From Monoplex corrugatus (taxonomy: Eukaryota; Mollusca; Gastropoda; Littorinimorpha; Ranellidae): 64,000 nt of DNA. The stretch lies in contig CM060306.1 in the NCBI GenBank assembly GCA_030674185.1, forward strand, positions 37,100,483 through 37,164,482, in the 5' to 3' direction. Below the pieces are notes generated by a model that made no database searches, was not told where the DNA came from, and saw only the letters and a program-made list of their open reading frames with translations. This document shows, one piece after another, positions 12,548-23,762 of the stretch. Position 1 is the stretch's first letter. Every line of letters starts with the position of its first letter. Position numbers and translations under genes: made by a program.

Positions 12548-13065
12548 ATATTATTTGCCTGTCTCCCCACCCCCACCCCCATGAGGATGCTGGGGGCTCT
12601 TTCAGTATGAATAATATCCCCACTTTCTGGAAATTCTGTGCTAGAAATGTCCTCTTTTCTGTCAATCTCTTTGTTTCTTTCTTCCTCCTTTGCTTTCTTT
12701 TTTTTCTATCAATTTCTGCCTTGCTGGTCCGTTCACCTGTAAGTGTTCGCTAAAGTCTTACATATTTTCTCTTAAGTTTGATAATTGGGTTCGTGTGTTG
12801 GGTGCATTTTTGGCTCTTGGGAGTTGAGATATGCGGAAGCGATTTTAGGTGATTTAACCCGGTTTTCATATGTTTTGATGTCATTGGTTGTGTTTAAATT
12901 TGCATTTACATGTGTGTTTTCAATTCCCGTACGATAGATTTGATGGAGTGGTCAACACTGGGCCAGTCTCATTGGATTGTGTGTGCTTGCGCATTGGTGT
13001 GTGTCCTTGTTTTTTTCCCTTTTATTCCTGTTGAAGTATGATGCATGTTTTGAAATGGTTATAGC

Positions 13066-13112
13066 CCTGATATGGCTCTTCTCAATCGGCTGGGCTTTAA
13101 ACAAAAATAACA
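13066..13112 (+). repeat. Retroposon 3'-end motif
   Basis: The segment tatagccctgatatggctct ... cggctgggctttaaacaaa matches 48597-48637 (tatagcctatgtgg ... cggctgggctataaacaaca). The shared core and A-rich end look like the terminus of a LINE or SINE family. It is followed by the (TCTA)n array. Confidence 0.4.
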
Positions 13113-13119
13113 GTAACAG

Positions 13120-13137
13120 TATCTATCTATCTATGTG

Positions 13138-13210
<73 letters not shown>

Positions 13211-13275
13211 CTATCTGTCTGTCTGTATGTATGTATGTATGTATGTATGTATGTATGTCGGTCTGTCTATCTATC
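13120..13275. repeat. (TCTA)n-(TGTA)n microsatellite
   Basis: About 20 TCTA units, then TGTA units, then TCTA/TCTG. Frames through it encode only YLSI-type runs. Confidence 0.95.
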
Positions 13276-13363
13276 TCCCTCACTCTCTTCTCCACACACA
13301 CACACACCACACACACACAAACAAAAGCGCGCGCGTGTGCACATAAACACACACTCATACGCA

Positions 13364-16170
13364 TATCATCATCGTCATCAGGTGCCCTGCCGCATGGCGT
13401 TGGCGATTATGGACTTCCATCTGTCTCTGTCTCTTGTTGCCTCAAGTATCTCTTTCACCCTCCCTATCTTCAGCCACTCTGCAAGTCCGTCTAGTATCTT
13501 CTCCCTGAGTCTACCCGGTGCTCTCCTTCCCTCCAGCTTTCCCATTGTGACCAGGTGTTCCAATACCCCTTTCCTCATAAAATGGCCTATGAATGTTGCC
13601 TGCCTTTTCCTAATCTTCCTTATGAATGATGTACTTCTGTCTGCCTCCATGAAGACTGTCTCAATTGTTTTCTTTGCTGTCCATGGAACTCTCAACATCT
13701 TTCTTAGAAACCACATCTCGGCTGCCTCAATCTTGCTCTGGCTTTGCTTGCTGATTGTCCACGCCTCGCAACCGTACAACAGTATTGGTTCTATATAACA
13801 TTCAAGAACTCTCTTCCTGATGTTAATTGATAGGCATTTGTTGGTAGGAATGCTTGTCATCTTCTTGAATGTTGTTTTGGGTTGGCCAGTTCTGCTGGCT
13901 ATTTCTGATGTGCATCTGCCGTCTGGTGAAATGATCGTTCCCAGGATTTAAATTTATCAACCTGTCTCAAGGTTGTGCCGTTTGCTGCTATTTTGCATGA
14001 GGGGATTTTATGTTTTTTACTGATCACCATGACTTCAGTCTTCCTGCTGTTTAGTTCCAACCCCTTACCTTTGCTTTCTATTTCTAGTATATTCACAAGA
14101 TTTTGTAGGTCCCTTTCACTTTCTGCAATTAGCACGGTGTCATCTGCGTATCGAATGTGTTTTATCATTTTTCATCCAACCTTTAATCCAGGGTCTTCCT
14201 CTAGGTTTCTCGTGATGTTTTCGCTGTCAAGTGGAAACAGATCTGGTGACAAAAAACAACTCTGTCTGACTCCTCTTTTGATGTTTTGAAAAGAGCTTAT
14301 ATCGTTTTTTATTCTCATTCAGCTGTTTGTTCCCAATACATATTTCTGATTGTTCGTAGATCTTGTCCATCAATATTAAGTCTTTCTAGTTGGTTGATCA
14401 ATTCTTCATGTCTTACCCGATCGAAAACCTTGGTATAGTCAACAAAGCATAAATACAAATCCTTGTTCACCTCGATTGACTCTCTATGACAGTTCTTAAG
14501 ATGTATATGGCATTAATAGTTCCTTTTCGTTCCACAAATCCACACTGTTCTTCTGCCTTTTCTCTTTTAGTTCTATTCCTTATCCTCATCATGATTATTC
14601 TCAATAGGATTTTGGTGACATGACTCATCAAACTGATTGTGCGATGGAGTTTGCATTCTATAGCCCCTGTCTTCTTTGGAAGTGCAATGAAAATTGATTT
14701 TGACATATCTTTGGGGATTTTTCCAGTGTTGTAAATTTCATTTAGGAGGACTGTTATTTTTTCTATACTGAATTCCTCCAGGCTTCAATCATCTCTGTGG
14801 TAATGTTGTCTGGTCCTGGGGCGTTTCCTGGTTTCATCTTTTTCAGTGTTGCTCTAACATCAACTTTCATTATGGGTGGTCCTTCAAAGTTCTCTCTTAT
14901 AATGTGTTCTGCGTTTCTGTCATCTTCAAAAAGGTCTAATGTATTCTCCCCATCTGTCATATATTTTGTCTTTTTCCATGAGAATCGTACCATATTCCGA
15001 TTTTAAGCAACCAGTTGATGTGCATGTATTTTTCCTGTGGACAATTTCTTCAATTCGTCTGCACATACCCTGAGGGTCCGTTTTGTGTTGGTCTTCTATT
15101 TCTTTGCATTTTGTTTTCAGCCAAGCTTCCTTAGCTTCATTGCATCGATGCCTGATTTCTTTGTTTATCTTCATGTATATATCCTCGTTTCTCTTTGCCT
15201 TCCTCCGTTCCTCCATCAAGCCTAAAATTTCTTTTGTCATCCAGTTCCTTTTTGCTTTTCTATCTACTACACGGATTTCTTCACAAGCTTCATTTATCGA
15301 ATTTCTCAATTTTGTCCATTCTTCCTCACTGTCACCAACGTCTTCCAGAGCACTGAATTTGTTTCGAACATGTACATTAAATTTTTGACGTATCACGTCA
15401 TCTGTCTTTAAGAGTCCAAGATCTAGTTTGATGTTGCTTTTGGTCTGTTTCCTTTTCTGTAATTTCAACCTAAATGTTCCCACTACAGGACTGTGGTCTC
15501 TGTTGCAGTCTGCGCCTGGTAGTGTTTTTCTTCACAGTAAAGATCTTCTAAAACATTTATTAATCATGATGTAGTTAATCTGATTTTGGTATTATCTCCT
15601 GGACTCATCCAAGTCCATTTTCTTCTATTAGGTTGCTCAAACCAAGTGTTTCCTACTATGAACTCATTCATCTGCGCCCATTCTACAAGTTTCCCTCCCC
15701 TTTCATTTTGTGTACCAAGGCCATGAGGTCCAACTATATCCTCTACCCTATCCTTCCCCACTTAGCATTAAAATCTCCCATTATCAGGGTAACTTCTTGT
15801 GATTTGCATCTGGCTTTGGTCATCTCTAATACTTCGTAGAAGTTAGCGATGTTTTAATGAGTACTTGTGGATGTTGGTGCATACACCTGAATGATGTTGA
15901 TATCAAATGGTCTGCCTCCCAATTTGACCAGCAAGACACTGTCGGACACAGCCCAGTATCCCTTAACTGCTTTTGATTTGTCCCTGTCCATTACAATGAA
16001 TAATCCTCTTTCAAGTGAGTTTCCACCAGAGTATATCACTGTATACTCTCCGGATATTATCATGCCTGCTCCCTTCCATCTCACTTCTCCTAGTCCTAAA
16101 AGACTAATGTTAAGCCTTTCCATCTCCATTTTGACATTCTCTAATTTTCCCTTTTGCAGCAATGTCCTCA
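13364..16170 (-). mobile_element. RTE family copy 3
   Basis: The 3' end lies at the left: (TGA)n read as atcatcatcgtcatcagg, then NAMRQGT. Reading leftwards from 16170 are the endonuclease (MEMERLNISLLGLGEVRWKG, VYAPTSTST), the linker, the RT (KKMKPGNAPGPDNITTEM; motif C RYADDTVL) and the C-terminal domain (LLYGCEAWTIS, FIGHFMRKG). Several frameshifts and stops occur, e.g. where GTVIS is replaced by SWERSFH near 13940. It stops at the endonuclease N-terminus, abutting an L2 copy in the opposite orientation. Confidence 0.85.
13378..13860 (-). pseudogene. RTE copy 3 C-terminal ORF fragment
   Basis: This open segment of 160 codons covers the post-RT region: NKCLSINIRKRVLECYIEPI, LLYGCEAWTIS, FLRKMLRVPWTAKKT, KRQATFIGHFMRKG, ending NAMRQGT and stop. 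It is one of the better preserved versions of this module. Confidence 0.75.
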
Positions 16171-17364
16171 CATTCCACGCTCACAGTGACTCGACGCAAT
16201 CTCAAATCTATCGACCTCTCCACATTTTCATCTGATGCCTCCCGTCTCCTTTCTGAAAAGTCACATAATCTTGCCGATGAATTATATACTACTCTCCACC
16301 ATCTTCTGGACACTCATGCTCCAGCCACAACCCGTCTTTTACCTGACCACCCCCCTACCCCATGGCTCACTCATGAGATTGCCTGTGCAAAACGTGCCCG
16401 CCGCAGAACAGAGCGCCGCTGGCGCAAATCCAAACTCACTGTACATAGGCAACTTTTTCAAGCCTCTAAAACAAAAGTATCCACCCTCATTGCATCTGCA
16501 AAAACAAGCTATTTCCAAACCAAAATCCTGAATGCCTCTTCTTCAAAAGAACTCTTTACAACCATGAATCATCTCCTTGGCACACGAAAAGATTTACCTC
16601 TCCCAACAAAACACACAAATGAAGAACTCCCATCTGTATTCTCCAAGTATTTCACTACCAAAATACAAACTCTTCGTGACAGGCTTGATAGGACACCCTG
16701 TCAACCATGCCCACCTGACTCTTCTTTCTCTGGCACACCTCTTACTACTTTTACCCCAGTCTCACAAGAAGAAATTCTCAAAACAATCAGATCCATGTCG
16801 TTCAAAACCTGCGAACTGGATCCTCTTCCAGGTTCTCTCTACTCTGACTGTCTCCCTACTCTCCTCCCATTCATCACTGACATCATCAACACTTCTCTTC
16901 AAACTGGAACTGTCCTAGATTCTTTCAAGTCTGCTATTGTTCACCCTCTCCTCAAGAAATACAATTTAGACCCAAATGAACTGAAAAATTACCGGCCTAT
17001 CTCTAATCTCTCTTTCTTGTCAAAACTCCTTGACAAAGTTGTCCTCAACCAGCTGAACTCTCACCTGCCAACGATCTCCTCAATCCTTTCCAGTCAGCCT
17101 ACCGCCAGTGCCATAGCACTGAAACTGCCCTACTACAATTTCTCAACAATCTCCTCCTTGCAACTGATACTGGCAAAGTCTCTCTCCTCACTCTCCTTGA
17201 TCTGTCTGCAGCCTTTGATACCATTGATCATGTTATTCTCCTTTCTAGACTTCATCATACTTTTGGCATCTCTGACATTGCTCTCTCCTGGTTCACTTCA
17301 TATCTATCAAACAGAAAACAAACTGTTCTCATCAATGGCACTTACTCTCAACCTGCATACCTGA
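16162..17364 (+). pseudogene. L2 copy 1 reverse transcriptase, N-terminal frame
   Basis: The frame encodes the linker and RT start up to KYNLDPNELKNYRPISNLSF and LSKLLDKVVLNQLNSHL. Relative to the copy at 40240 it lacks four bases at about 17068 (CACCTG-CCAACG against CACCTGTCTGCCAAC). Motif A (FLDLSAAFDTIDH in the other copy) and motif B therefore fall out of frame. Confidence 0.8.
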
Positions 17365-17524
17365 CCTGTGGTGTTCCACAAGGATCTGTCCTTGGCCCTG
17401 TTCTTTTCACTCTTTACACCTCCCCCTGTCCACCATCATCAACCCCCACTCTATAAAACACCACTTCTATGCTGATGACACCCAACTTCAAGACAGTGAC
17501 TCACCTGACAATATACAGCGCCTC

Positions 17525-18193
17525 TTGACTCGCACCACTGAGTGTTACTCGGACATTAAGAACTGGATGACATACAATAAACTTCAGCTTAACGATGACA
17601 AGACAGAAGCTATCCTCATTGGCACCCGTCAGAAACTTTCTCAGCTGCCTCCTCTTTCTCTCCCATTATGTAACACATCAGTCCCAATTTCTGATTCAGT
17701 TAAAAACCTTGGTGTCTGCATTGACTCTACCCTTTCCATGAACAACTTTGTTTCTCAAACTGCCAGATCTTGCTACTATCACTTCCATCGTATAAGCCTG
17801 ATCAGGAAGTATGTCTCTGTCGAAACAACTGCAAAACTCGTTCTCTCCTTCATAATGTCTCGCATTGACTATTGCAATTCACTCCTGTCTGGTCTTCCTG
17901 CCTCCACCATTCACATCCTACAGCGCATTCAAAACAATGCTGCACGCCTTGTACTCAAAAAGAAAAAAGCTGACCACATATCTCCTCTCCTGGCACAACT
18001 TCACTGGCTCCCTGTATCAAAGCGCATACAGTACAAACTAGACACCATGTGCTACAAAAGTCTCAATAACGCAGCCCCCAATTACCTGTCAAGCCTACTT
18101 GAGATCTATGTTCCCTCACTTACCCTCCGCTCTGCCTCTGATCCTCTGACTTTTCGCTTTCCACGCACTAAGGTCAATACCTATGGTCCATGA
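17525..18193 (+). pseudogene. L2 copy 1 RT thumb and C-terminal frame
   Basis: This downstream frame contains CYSDIKNWMTYNKLQLNDDK, TEAILIGT, FIMSRIDYCNSLLSGLP, LQRIQNNAARLVLKKKK and LLAQLHWLPVSKRIQYKL. These are the standard C-terminal L2/CR1 blocks. A TGA at about 18191 truncates it before the final FSVSGPLSWNKLP block, where copy 2 has CGA (Arg). Confidence 0.8.
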
Positions 18194-18440
18194 GCCTTCT
18201 CTGTTTCTGGTCCACTCTCCTGGAACAAACTTCCTCTCTCAGTCCGTCAGCAATCTACTTTTGTCTCCTTCAAGTCCGCTCTCAAAACTCACCTTTTCTC
18301 CTCTGCATAAAATGCTGACCTCACTCAATCCCCTCTGCAGCCTGTCTCCACTCGGAGGGGAATCACATTGTAATATATAATTGTATATAATATACTCTCT
18401 ATAATTTTCCATTGCTTTTATTCTCCCCATTTTAGCCGTG

Positions 18441-18442
<2 letters not shown>

Positions 18443-18504
<62 letters not shown>

Positions 18505-18540
18505 TGCGTGCGTGTGTGTGCGTGCGTGCGTGCGTGTGTG
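18443..18540. repeat. (TG)n microsatellite inside L2 3' UTR
   Basis: TG run with TGCG variants, just upstream of the terminal hairpin. The second L2 copy has one at the same place (42122-42232). Confidence 0.9.
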
Positions 18541-18664
18541 TCTGTTTCAGCGCTTAGATTTGATTTTATCAAGATTTTGCGCTATATAAATGTTGTAATT
18601 ATTATTATTATTATTATTATGTTGCGATCTTTGTATTTTTGACATACATGTAAACGCGCACATA

Positions 18665-18700
18665 AACACACACACACATGCACAGACACACACACACACA

Positions 18701-18767
<67 letters not shown>

Positions 18768-18792
18768 ACACACAGAGTGAGAGAGAGAGAGA
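18665..18792. repeat. (CA)n-(GA)n microsatellite
   Basis: CA with CGCA variants, ending in GAGA and then (ATG)n. Confidence 0.9.
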
Positions 18793-18799
18793 AATGATG

Positions 18800-19796
18800 A
18801 TGATGATGATGATGATAATGATATTACCGTTATCATCAGCATTGTTATCATCATCACAATGTTTATAATGTGATCAGTCATCTGTTCATCAGTCATCTGG
18901 ATACAATAGTCAGCAAAGCTGCTGTTTGTGTATGACCCATCACAATAGATAACTAAAAGTGCTTTCAGGTCGTGGAGTCTTTAAGCATTTATGTTTATTT
19001 GTGATCACAGCAATCGCACGTATTTACATTAGTGTACAGTATGACAGTGTAACTTTTCAACTAACACTTTAAAATGTAGTCATATGTGTATGTGGGGTGC
19101 ATTCCAAGGTCCAATACAAATTACGCAAATGAAATGGTCACAAAATTCCTCTTCCATTCATGGATTTTAGTGTTGACAGATATGATTATTATGTACAGTG
19201 TCCAATCAAGTGTAGAATGGGACAAGGTGGGAAGGGACAAAAAAAGAAAAGAATGAAGGGAAGAGGTGTATTTGTTTTAAAAATACTCCTTTAATCTCAC
19301 TTGGTAGTAGAGAAATGATGACCTTGTTTATTTCGACGAAGAAACCCGTGAAAAAGCAAAGCGTGGTCATCAACTTGACAGTTACGTGCCTTTTAAGTCA
19401 ACCACTTACACTAGACTTGACAGCTGGCAGGCATCAAGATAGTGAAAGCGCAATACACTGGTCATGACATGATGGTGTGCCATAAAACTAAAGAAAAAAT
19501 TTTTGATACTCTTACTTTCATACGTTCTGCATGTCACGCATGTGTAAACCTTTGGGTTGACCTATCAGTCCATATGTGTGTGTTTACAGTCAGAACGTTG
19601 ACTTTTTCCACCTTTTGGTTTAATCTATAGGTCTCTGTATGTGTGGTTACATTTCACTCATTAGTTCAAGTATCTCAAAATTTTCACACACTAGTCTGTA
19701 TTACGTACAATTGAAAGAGGAGCTCGTTCTTGCTTTAAAGATTAAAAATCATTTTCAGATAGAAAAAGTCTTGTCTACCTTTACATCACAATTATA
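18800..19796. other. Stretch without a recognised gene
   Basis: (ATG)n at 18794-18825, then AT-rich sequence with no coding homology recognised. Confidence 0.4.
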
Positions 19797-20800
19797 GTGA
19801 TATTGATGATTCTGAACTATATGAATGGTCTCTTTTACGATATATGCAATATCTTCTTTTGTGCTGATTCTAACTCACTGCTCATCATCATCATCAGGTG
19901 CCCTGCCGCATGGCGTTGGCGACCATGGACTTCCAACCATCTCTATCTCTCGTTGCCCCCAGCATCTCCCCCACCCTCCTCATCCCCAGCCACTCTGCAA
20001 GTCCGTCCAGCATTCTCTCCCTGGGTCTACCTGATGCTCTCTTTCCCTTCAGCTTTCCCATTGTGACCAGAAGCTCCAAATCCCCCTTCCTCATATACTT
20101 TGAAACAAGACAAAAATCAAGGGACATCACGTTTGAGATCAAACATTCTATCGTATTTTATCCAGTGGAATTGATAGAAATTTTTGCTGGTTTCTGTCAT
20201 ATTGTAGACTTCATTGTAATGAAGTTTCCGACAAATTGGCTAAAGATGATGCATCAAATAATGCAGATACCATAACGTTCAATAACCAGGACCATCACTT
20301 CATGAAATTAGCTCTGTACTAGAAAGATCAGTTTATGCCAGTTTCTCAGCTACTCAAAGCCTGATCTTTTATTGCTTCAGATATCTAGCGTCCTTGGTTT
20401 ACAAATTAAGGCTTAATTCTTGGTGACAAAATATACACAAAATACATTTTGTTCAAAAGTGATATCAATCTACCATCAGTTCTTAGAATGTCCTATTTCA
20501 CTTACGATGTATACAAATAGCAATTTTGATTTTTCCTGTTCTGATATTAGCGACATCCCTTTAAAACAAAAATCACTGTTCCAGTGTCCAGCTAATTCTC
20601 AGAGAATTCTGTTTGGCAGATTGTTATGAACAGTTGTTGTTGACAGTTATATTGTAATATTTGTTATTTGACATCATTATTTTAAACTTGTTCCCTTCAA
20701 TTGTTCCCCTTCTTTCTTTCAAATTCATTTTCTTTGTAGTTTCTTTCCTAAAATCACAACTGTAAACACATTGAATAAAATACTCATTCCTTACATTTTG
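19797..20800 (+). mobile_element. Decayed relative of the I/Nimb-like LINE: RNase H and 3' end
   Basis: The plus strand matches the RNase H part of the minus-strand element: NYMNG...YDICNI..CADSNS before the break, then after it the shared stretch around gagatcaaacatt and aaattggctaaagatg. The match continues through the 3' UTR (cagattgttatgaa, ttgttccccttctt) to a worn copy of the same 3' terminus at 20747-20785 (cctaaaatcacaac...ttgaataaa). A 3' RTE fragment interrupts it at 19882-20094. There are multiple stops and it is not functional. Confidence 0.7.
19882..20094 (-). mobile_element. RTE family 3' fragment inserted in the decayed LINE
   Basis: This is 213 bases of the multi-copy RTE family, reading on the minus strand from MRKGDLEHLVTMGKLEGKRA to the end of ORF2 (NAMRQGT) and the (TGA)n tail, which appears as catcatcatcatcagg at the left. 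The host LINE resumes immediately on the right (tactttgaaacaagac). It is heavily 5' truncated, as expected from target-primed reverse transcription. Confidence 0.8.
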
Positions 20801-21261
20801 AAATGTCATTCGCACGTTTCAAAATGTCAATCTTTACCCTTGGGATTAACCTATAGGTCCATGCATGTGTGTTTTTAATTGAAAATACCGAGCTTTCCTT
20901 GAAAACATGAGCAGTTGTTTTTCTCATGTTGATGTGCTGGTTAGATCTTGATGTAGATGTCAGTTAACCTCAACCTAATGTCAATCAGTCCATGATTAGT
21001 TGCCAGGTTTTTTATGTTTGTTTCAAGCGTTCTCATGTGCTGACTGAAGTTGTGAATTGTTAACTTCGTTTGTCTCATATCTTTGCAAACAAATTTGTTT
21101 GTTTGTTTATTTGTTTGTTTGTTTGTTTGTTTTTGTTTTATGACTCAGAGTTGTAAATTGGTGGTTTCATTTTCAATAATATGTCGAACAGAGTGGCCTT
21201 AGCATTATGGGTATTGATCTTAGCACTTGGCAGTCATTAGTGATATACTGACTATATCGTT

Positions 21262-21393
21262 ATATTATCATTGATATCATATTCATGATAATGTTTTGAA
21301 TAAGAATTATGCTGAACAACGAATTTCGCATTGACAGTTATATAGCTTGGACCTTGAAGCTGAGTTCAAAATCTTTCAAGGTTCACATGCACA
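21262..21393 (+). repeat. 130-bp interspersed repeat abutting (TG)n, copy 1
   Basis: Nearly identical to 32468-32597. It contains a perfect 8-bp inverted repeat, ACCTTGAA (21351-21358) and TTCAAGGT (21375-21382), shortly before the TG tract. No coding capacity. Confidence 0.75.
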
Positions 21394-21435
21394 CTGTGTG
21401 TGTGTGTGTGTGTGTGTTGTGTGTGTGTGTGTGTG

Positions 21436-21477
<42 letters not shown>

Positions 21478-21622
21478 TGTGATGTCTGTTTTGCGTGTGT
21501 GTGTGTGTGTTTGTGTGTGTGTGTCTGTGTGTATGTGTGTGTGTGTGCGCGTGTGTGTGTTTCGTCTCTGTGTGTGTGTGTCTGTGTGTCTGTGTCTCTT
21601 TGTGTCTGTGTGTGTTGAGGTG

Positions 21623-21658
<36 letters not shown>

Positions 21659-21660
21659 GA
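21394..21660. repeat. (TG)n microsatellite, complex
   Basis: About 265 bases of TG with TTG, TCTG and TGCG interruptions. Confidence 0.95.
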
Positions 21661-21699
21661 GGGGTGTTGTTTGTTTATGTGCGTGTTTGTTTCTTTCTT

Positions 21700-21749
21700 T
21701 GTATGCTTGATTGCTTGTTTGCTTGCTTGCTTACTTGCTTGCTTGTTCG

Positions 21750-21788
<39 letters not shown>

Positions 21789-21840
21789 TTGTTTGTTTGT
21801 TTGTTCGTTTGTTTGTTTGTTTGTTTTTTTCTTTATTTGC
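21700..21840. repeat. (GCTT)n-(GATT)n-(GTTT)n simple repeats
   Basis: Successive tetranucleotide blocks: gcttgctt, gattgatt, gtttgttt. Confidence 0.9.
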
Positions 21841-21934
21841 TTGCTTGAAGGAATTTATGTTGGACTCGAGATTATTCCAACGATAGCAGTGGGGTTGCAA
21901 TCATGCTTGTGTGAGTATTGGATATTTCATGTCT

Positions 21935-23345
21935 TCATATTGATAAAATAACAGTCCTCCTGAATGAAATTTATGACACTGTAAAAATCCCCAAAGATAT
22001 GTCAAAATAATTTTTCATAGCTGTTCCAAAAAAAACAGGGTCTATAGAATGCAAACTCCATCGCATAATCATCTTGATGAGCCGTGTAACAAAAATCCTA
22101 TTAAGAATAATTATGATTAGGACAAGGAATAGAATAAAAAGAGAAATAGCAAAAGAACAGTGTGGATTTGTGGAAAGGAAAGGAATTATTGATGCCATAT
22201 ACAACCTAAGAACTATCATAAAGAGGTCAGTCGAGTTGTATAAGGATTTATATTTCTGCTTTGTTCATTATACCAAGGCTTTCGATTAGGCAAAACACGA
22301 AGAATTGATCAACCAACTAGAAATACTTAAGCCTGAGGAAAAGATCTACGAATAATCAGAAATATGTATTGGGAACAAACAGCTGCAATGAGAATAGTAA
22401 ACGACATATATGCATAAGCTCCTTCCAAAATATCAAAAGAGGAGTTAGGCAAGGTTGTGTTCTGTCACCAGATCTGTTTTCATTTTACAGCGAAAACATC
22501 ATGAGAAACCTAGTAGAATACCCTGGATTAAAGGCTGGAGGAAAATTGATCAACAACATTCGTTACGGAGATGACGCCGTGCTGATTGAGAAAATGAAAG
22601 GGACCTACAAAAGCCAGTGAATATACTAGAAATAGAAAGCAAAGATAAAGGGTTGGAGCTAAATAGCAAGAAAACTGAAGCCATGGTAGTCAGTAAAAAA
22701 CATGAAATCCCCTCATGCAAAATAACAGCAAATGGCACAACCTTGAAACAGGTTAATTAGTGTAAATATCTGGGAAAGATCATCTCACCAGACGGCAGAT
22801 GCACATCAGAAATAGCCAGCAGAATCAGCCAAGCCAAAACAGCATTCAACAAGATGACAAGCATTCTCACCAACAAATGCCTATCAATTAACATCAGGAA
22901 GAGAGTTCTTGAATGTTATATAGAACTGATAATGTTATACAGTTGTGAGTCGTGGACAGTCAACAAGCAAAACCAGAACAAGATTGATTCAGCTGAGATG
23001 TGGTTTCTAAGAAGAATGTTGAGAGCTTCATGGACAGCAAAGAAAACAAACGAAACAGTCTTGATGGATGCAGATACAAAACGATCGTTCATAAAGAAGA
23101 ATAGGAAAAGACAGGCAACATTTATAGGCCATTTTATGAGGAAAGAGGAATTAGAGCACTTCGTCACAACGGGAAAGCTGGAGGGAAAGACATCACCAGG
23201 TAGACCCAGAGAGAAAATATTGAACGGACTTGCAGGGTGGCTGAGGATGGAAAGGATGGAAGATGTGCTTGTGGCAGCACAGGACAGATGGAGGGCAATG
23301 ATCGCCAACGCCACGCAGCAGGGCACTTGATGATGATGACGATAT
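21935..23345 (+). mobile_element. RTE family copy 4, 5' truncated within RT
   Basis: It starts at KITVLLNEIYDTGKIP and lacks the endonuclease. Motif A is altered (CFVHYTKAFD, Asp to His, then a stop). Motif B is intact (GVRQGCVLSPDLFS) and motif C is altered (RYGDDAVL). The C-terminal module at 22854-23330 is open and ends NATQQGT and stop. The (TGA)n tail is at 23328-23345. Confidence 0.85.
22854..23330 (+). pseudogene. RTE copy 4 C-terminal ORF fragment
   Basis: 158 open codons from MTSILTNKCLSINIRKRVLE to NATQQGT. The family blocks LLYGCEAW (here MLYSCESW), TAKKTNETVLM and FIGHFMRK are readable. Confidence 0.75.
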
Positions 23346-23460
23346 TGATGTCAACCACATTTTGACATAAGTGTTCAACAGACTTTATCAGTACGTTAAT
23401 TTTGAAGCTGCTTTGTATTTAAAACAATAGGTATGGAATGGAATGGAATCTTTATTTAAT

Positions 23461-23486
23461 GTCTGTTCACAATAGTGATTTTAGAC
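23461..23486 (-). repeat. 3'-terminal hairpin of the I/Nimb-like LINE
   Basis: The minus strand reads GTCTAAAATCACTATTGTGA then ACAGAC, with stems GTCT/AGAC and CAC/GTG, followed by ATTAAATAAAG with the polyadenylation-like signal and an ATTCC tail. It is the anchored example linking the hairpin to a LINE. Confidence 0.7.
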
Positions 23487-23508
23487 ACACATACACACAT
23501 ACACACAC

Positions 23509-23584
<76 letters not shown>

Positions 23585-23585
23585 G
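23485..23585. repeat. (CA)n microsatellite in LINE 3' UTR
   Basis: About 100 bases of CA/CATA between the 3' UTR body and the terminal hairpin of the I/Nimb-like LINE. Confidence 0.95.
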
Positions 23586-23762
23586 GGGAAAAAAGGGTGG
23601 GGGACGGGGATGGGAAGGGGTAGTGATAGGTTGAATGTAAGAAGGGGAACAATAACAATTAAGAATTCAGAACATTAAGTTAACAGTGTCAATCAATAAC
23701 ATACAACAATTAATTAACTCTTCATAACAATCTGCCAACAGGGGATCTGAGAATCAGCTGGA

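Larger units (their letters stand above)
16170..18620 (+). mobile_element. L2-clade LINE copy 1
   Basis: It is 5' truncated before the RT. It begins with the linker (RRNLKSIDLSTFSSDASRLL) and covers the RT and C-terminal region (PLSWNKLPL). The 3' UTR contains a (TG)n tract at 18443-18540, a terminal double hairpin at 18549-18583 (AGCGC/GCGCT, TTGAT/ATCAA) and an (ATT)n tail to 18620. This is the L2/CR1-type ending. Confidence 0.85.
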
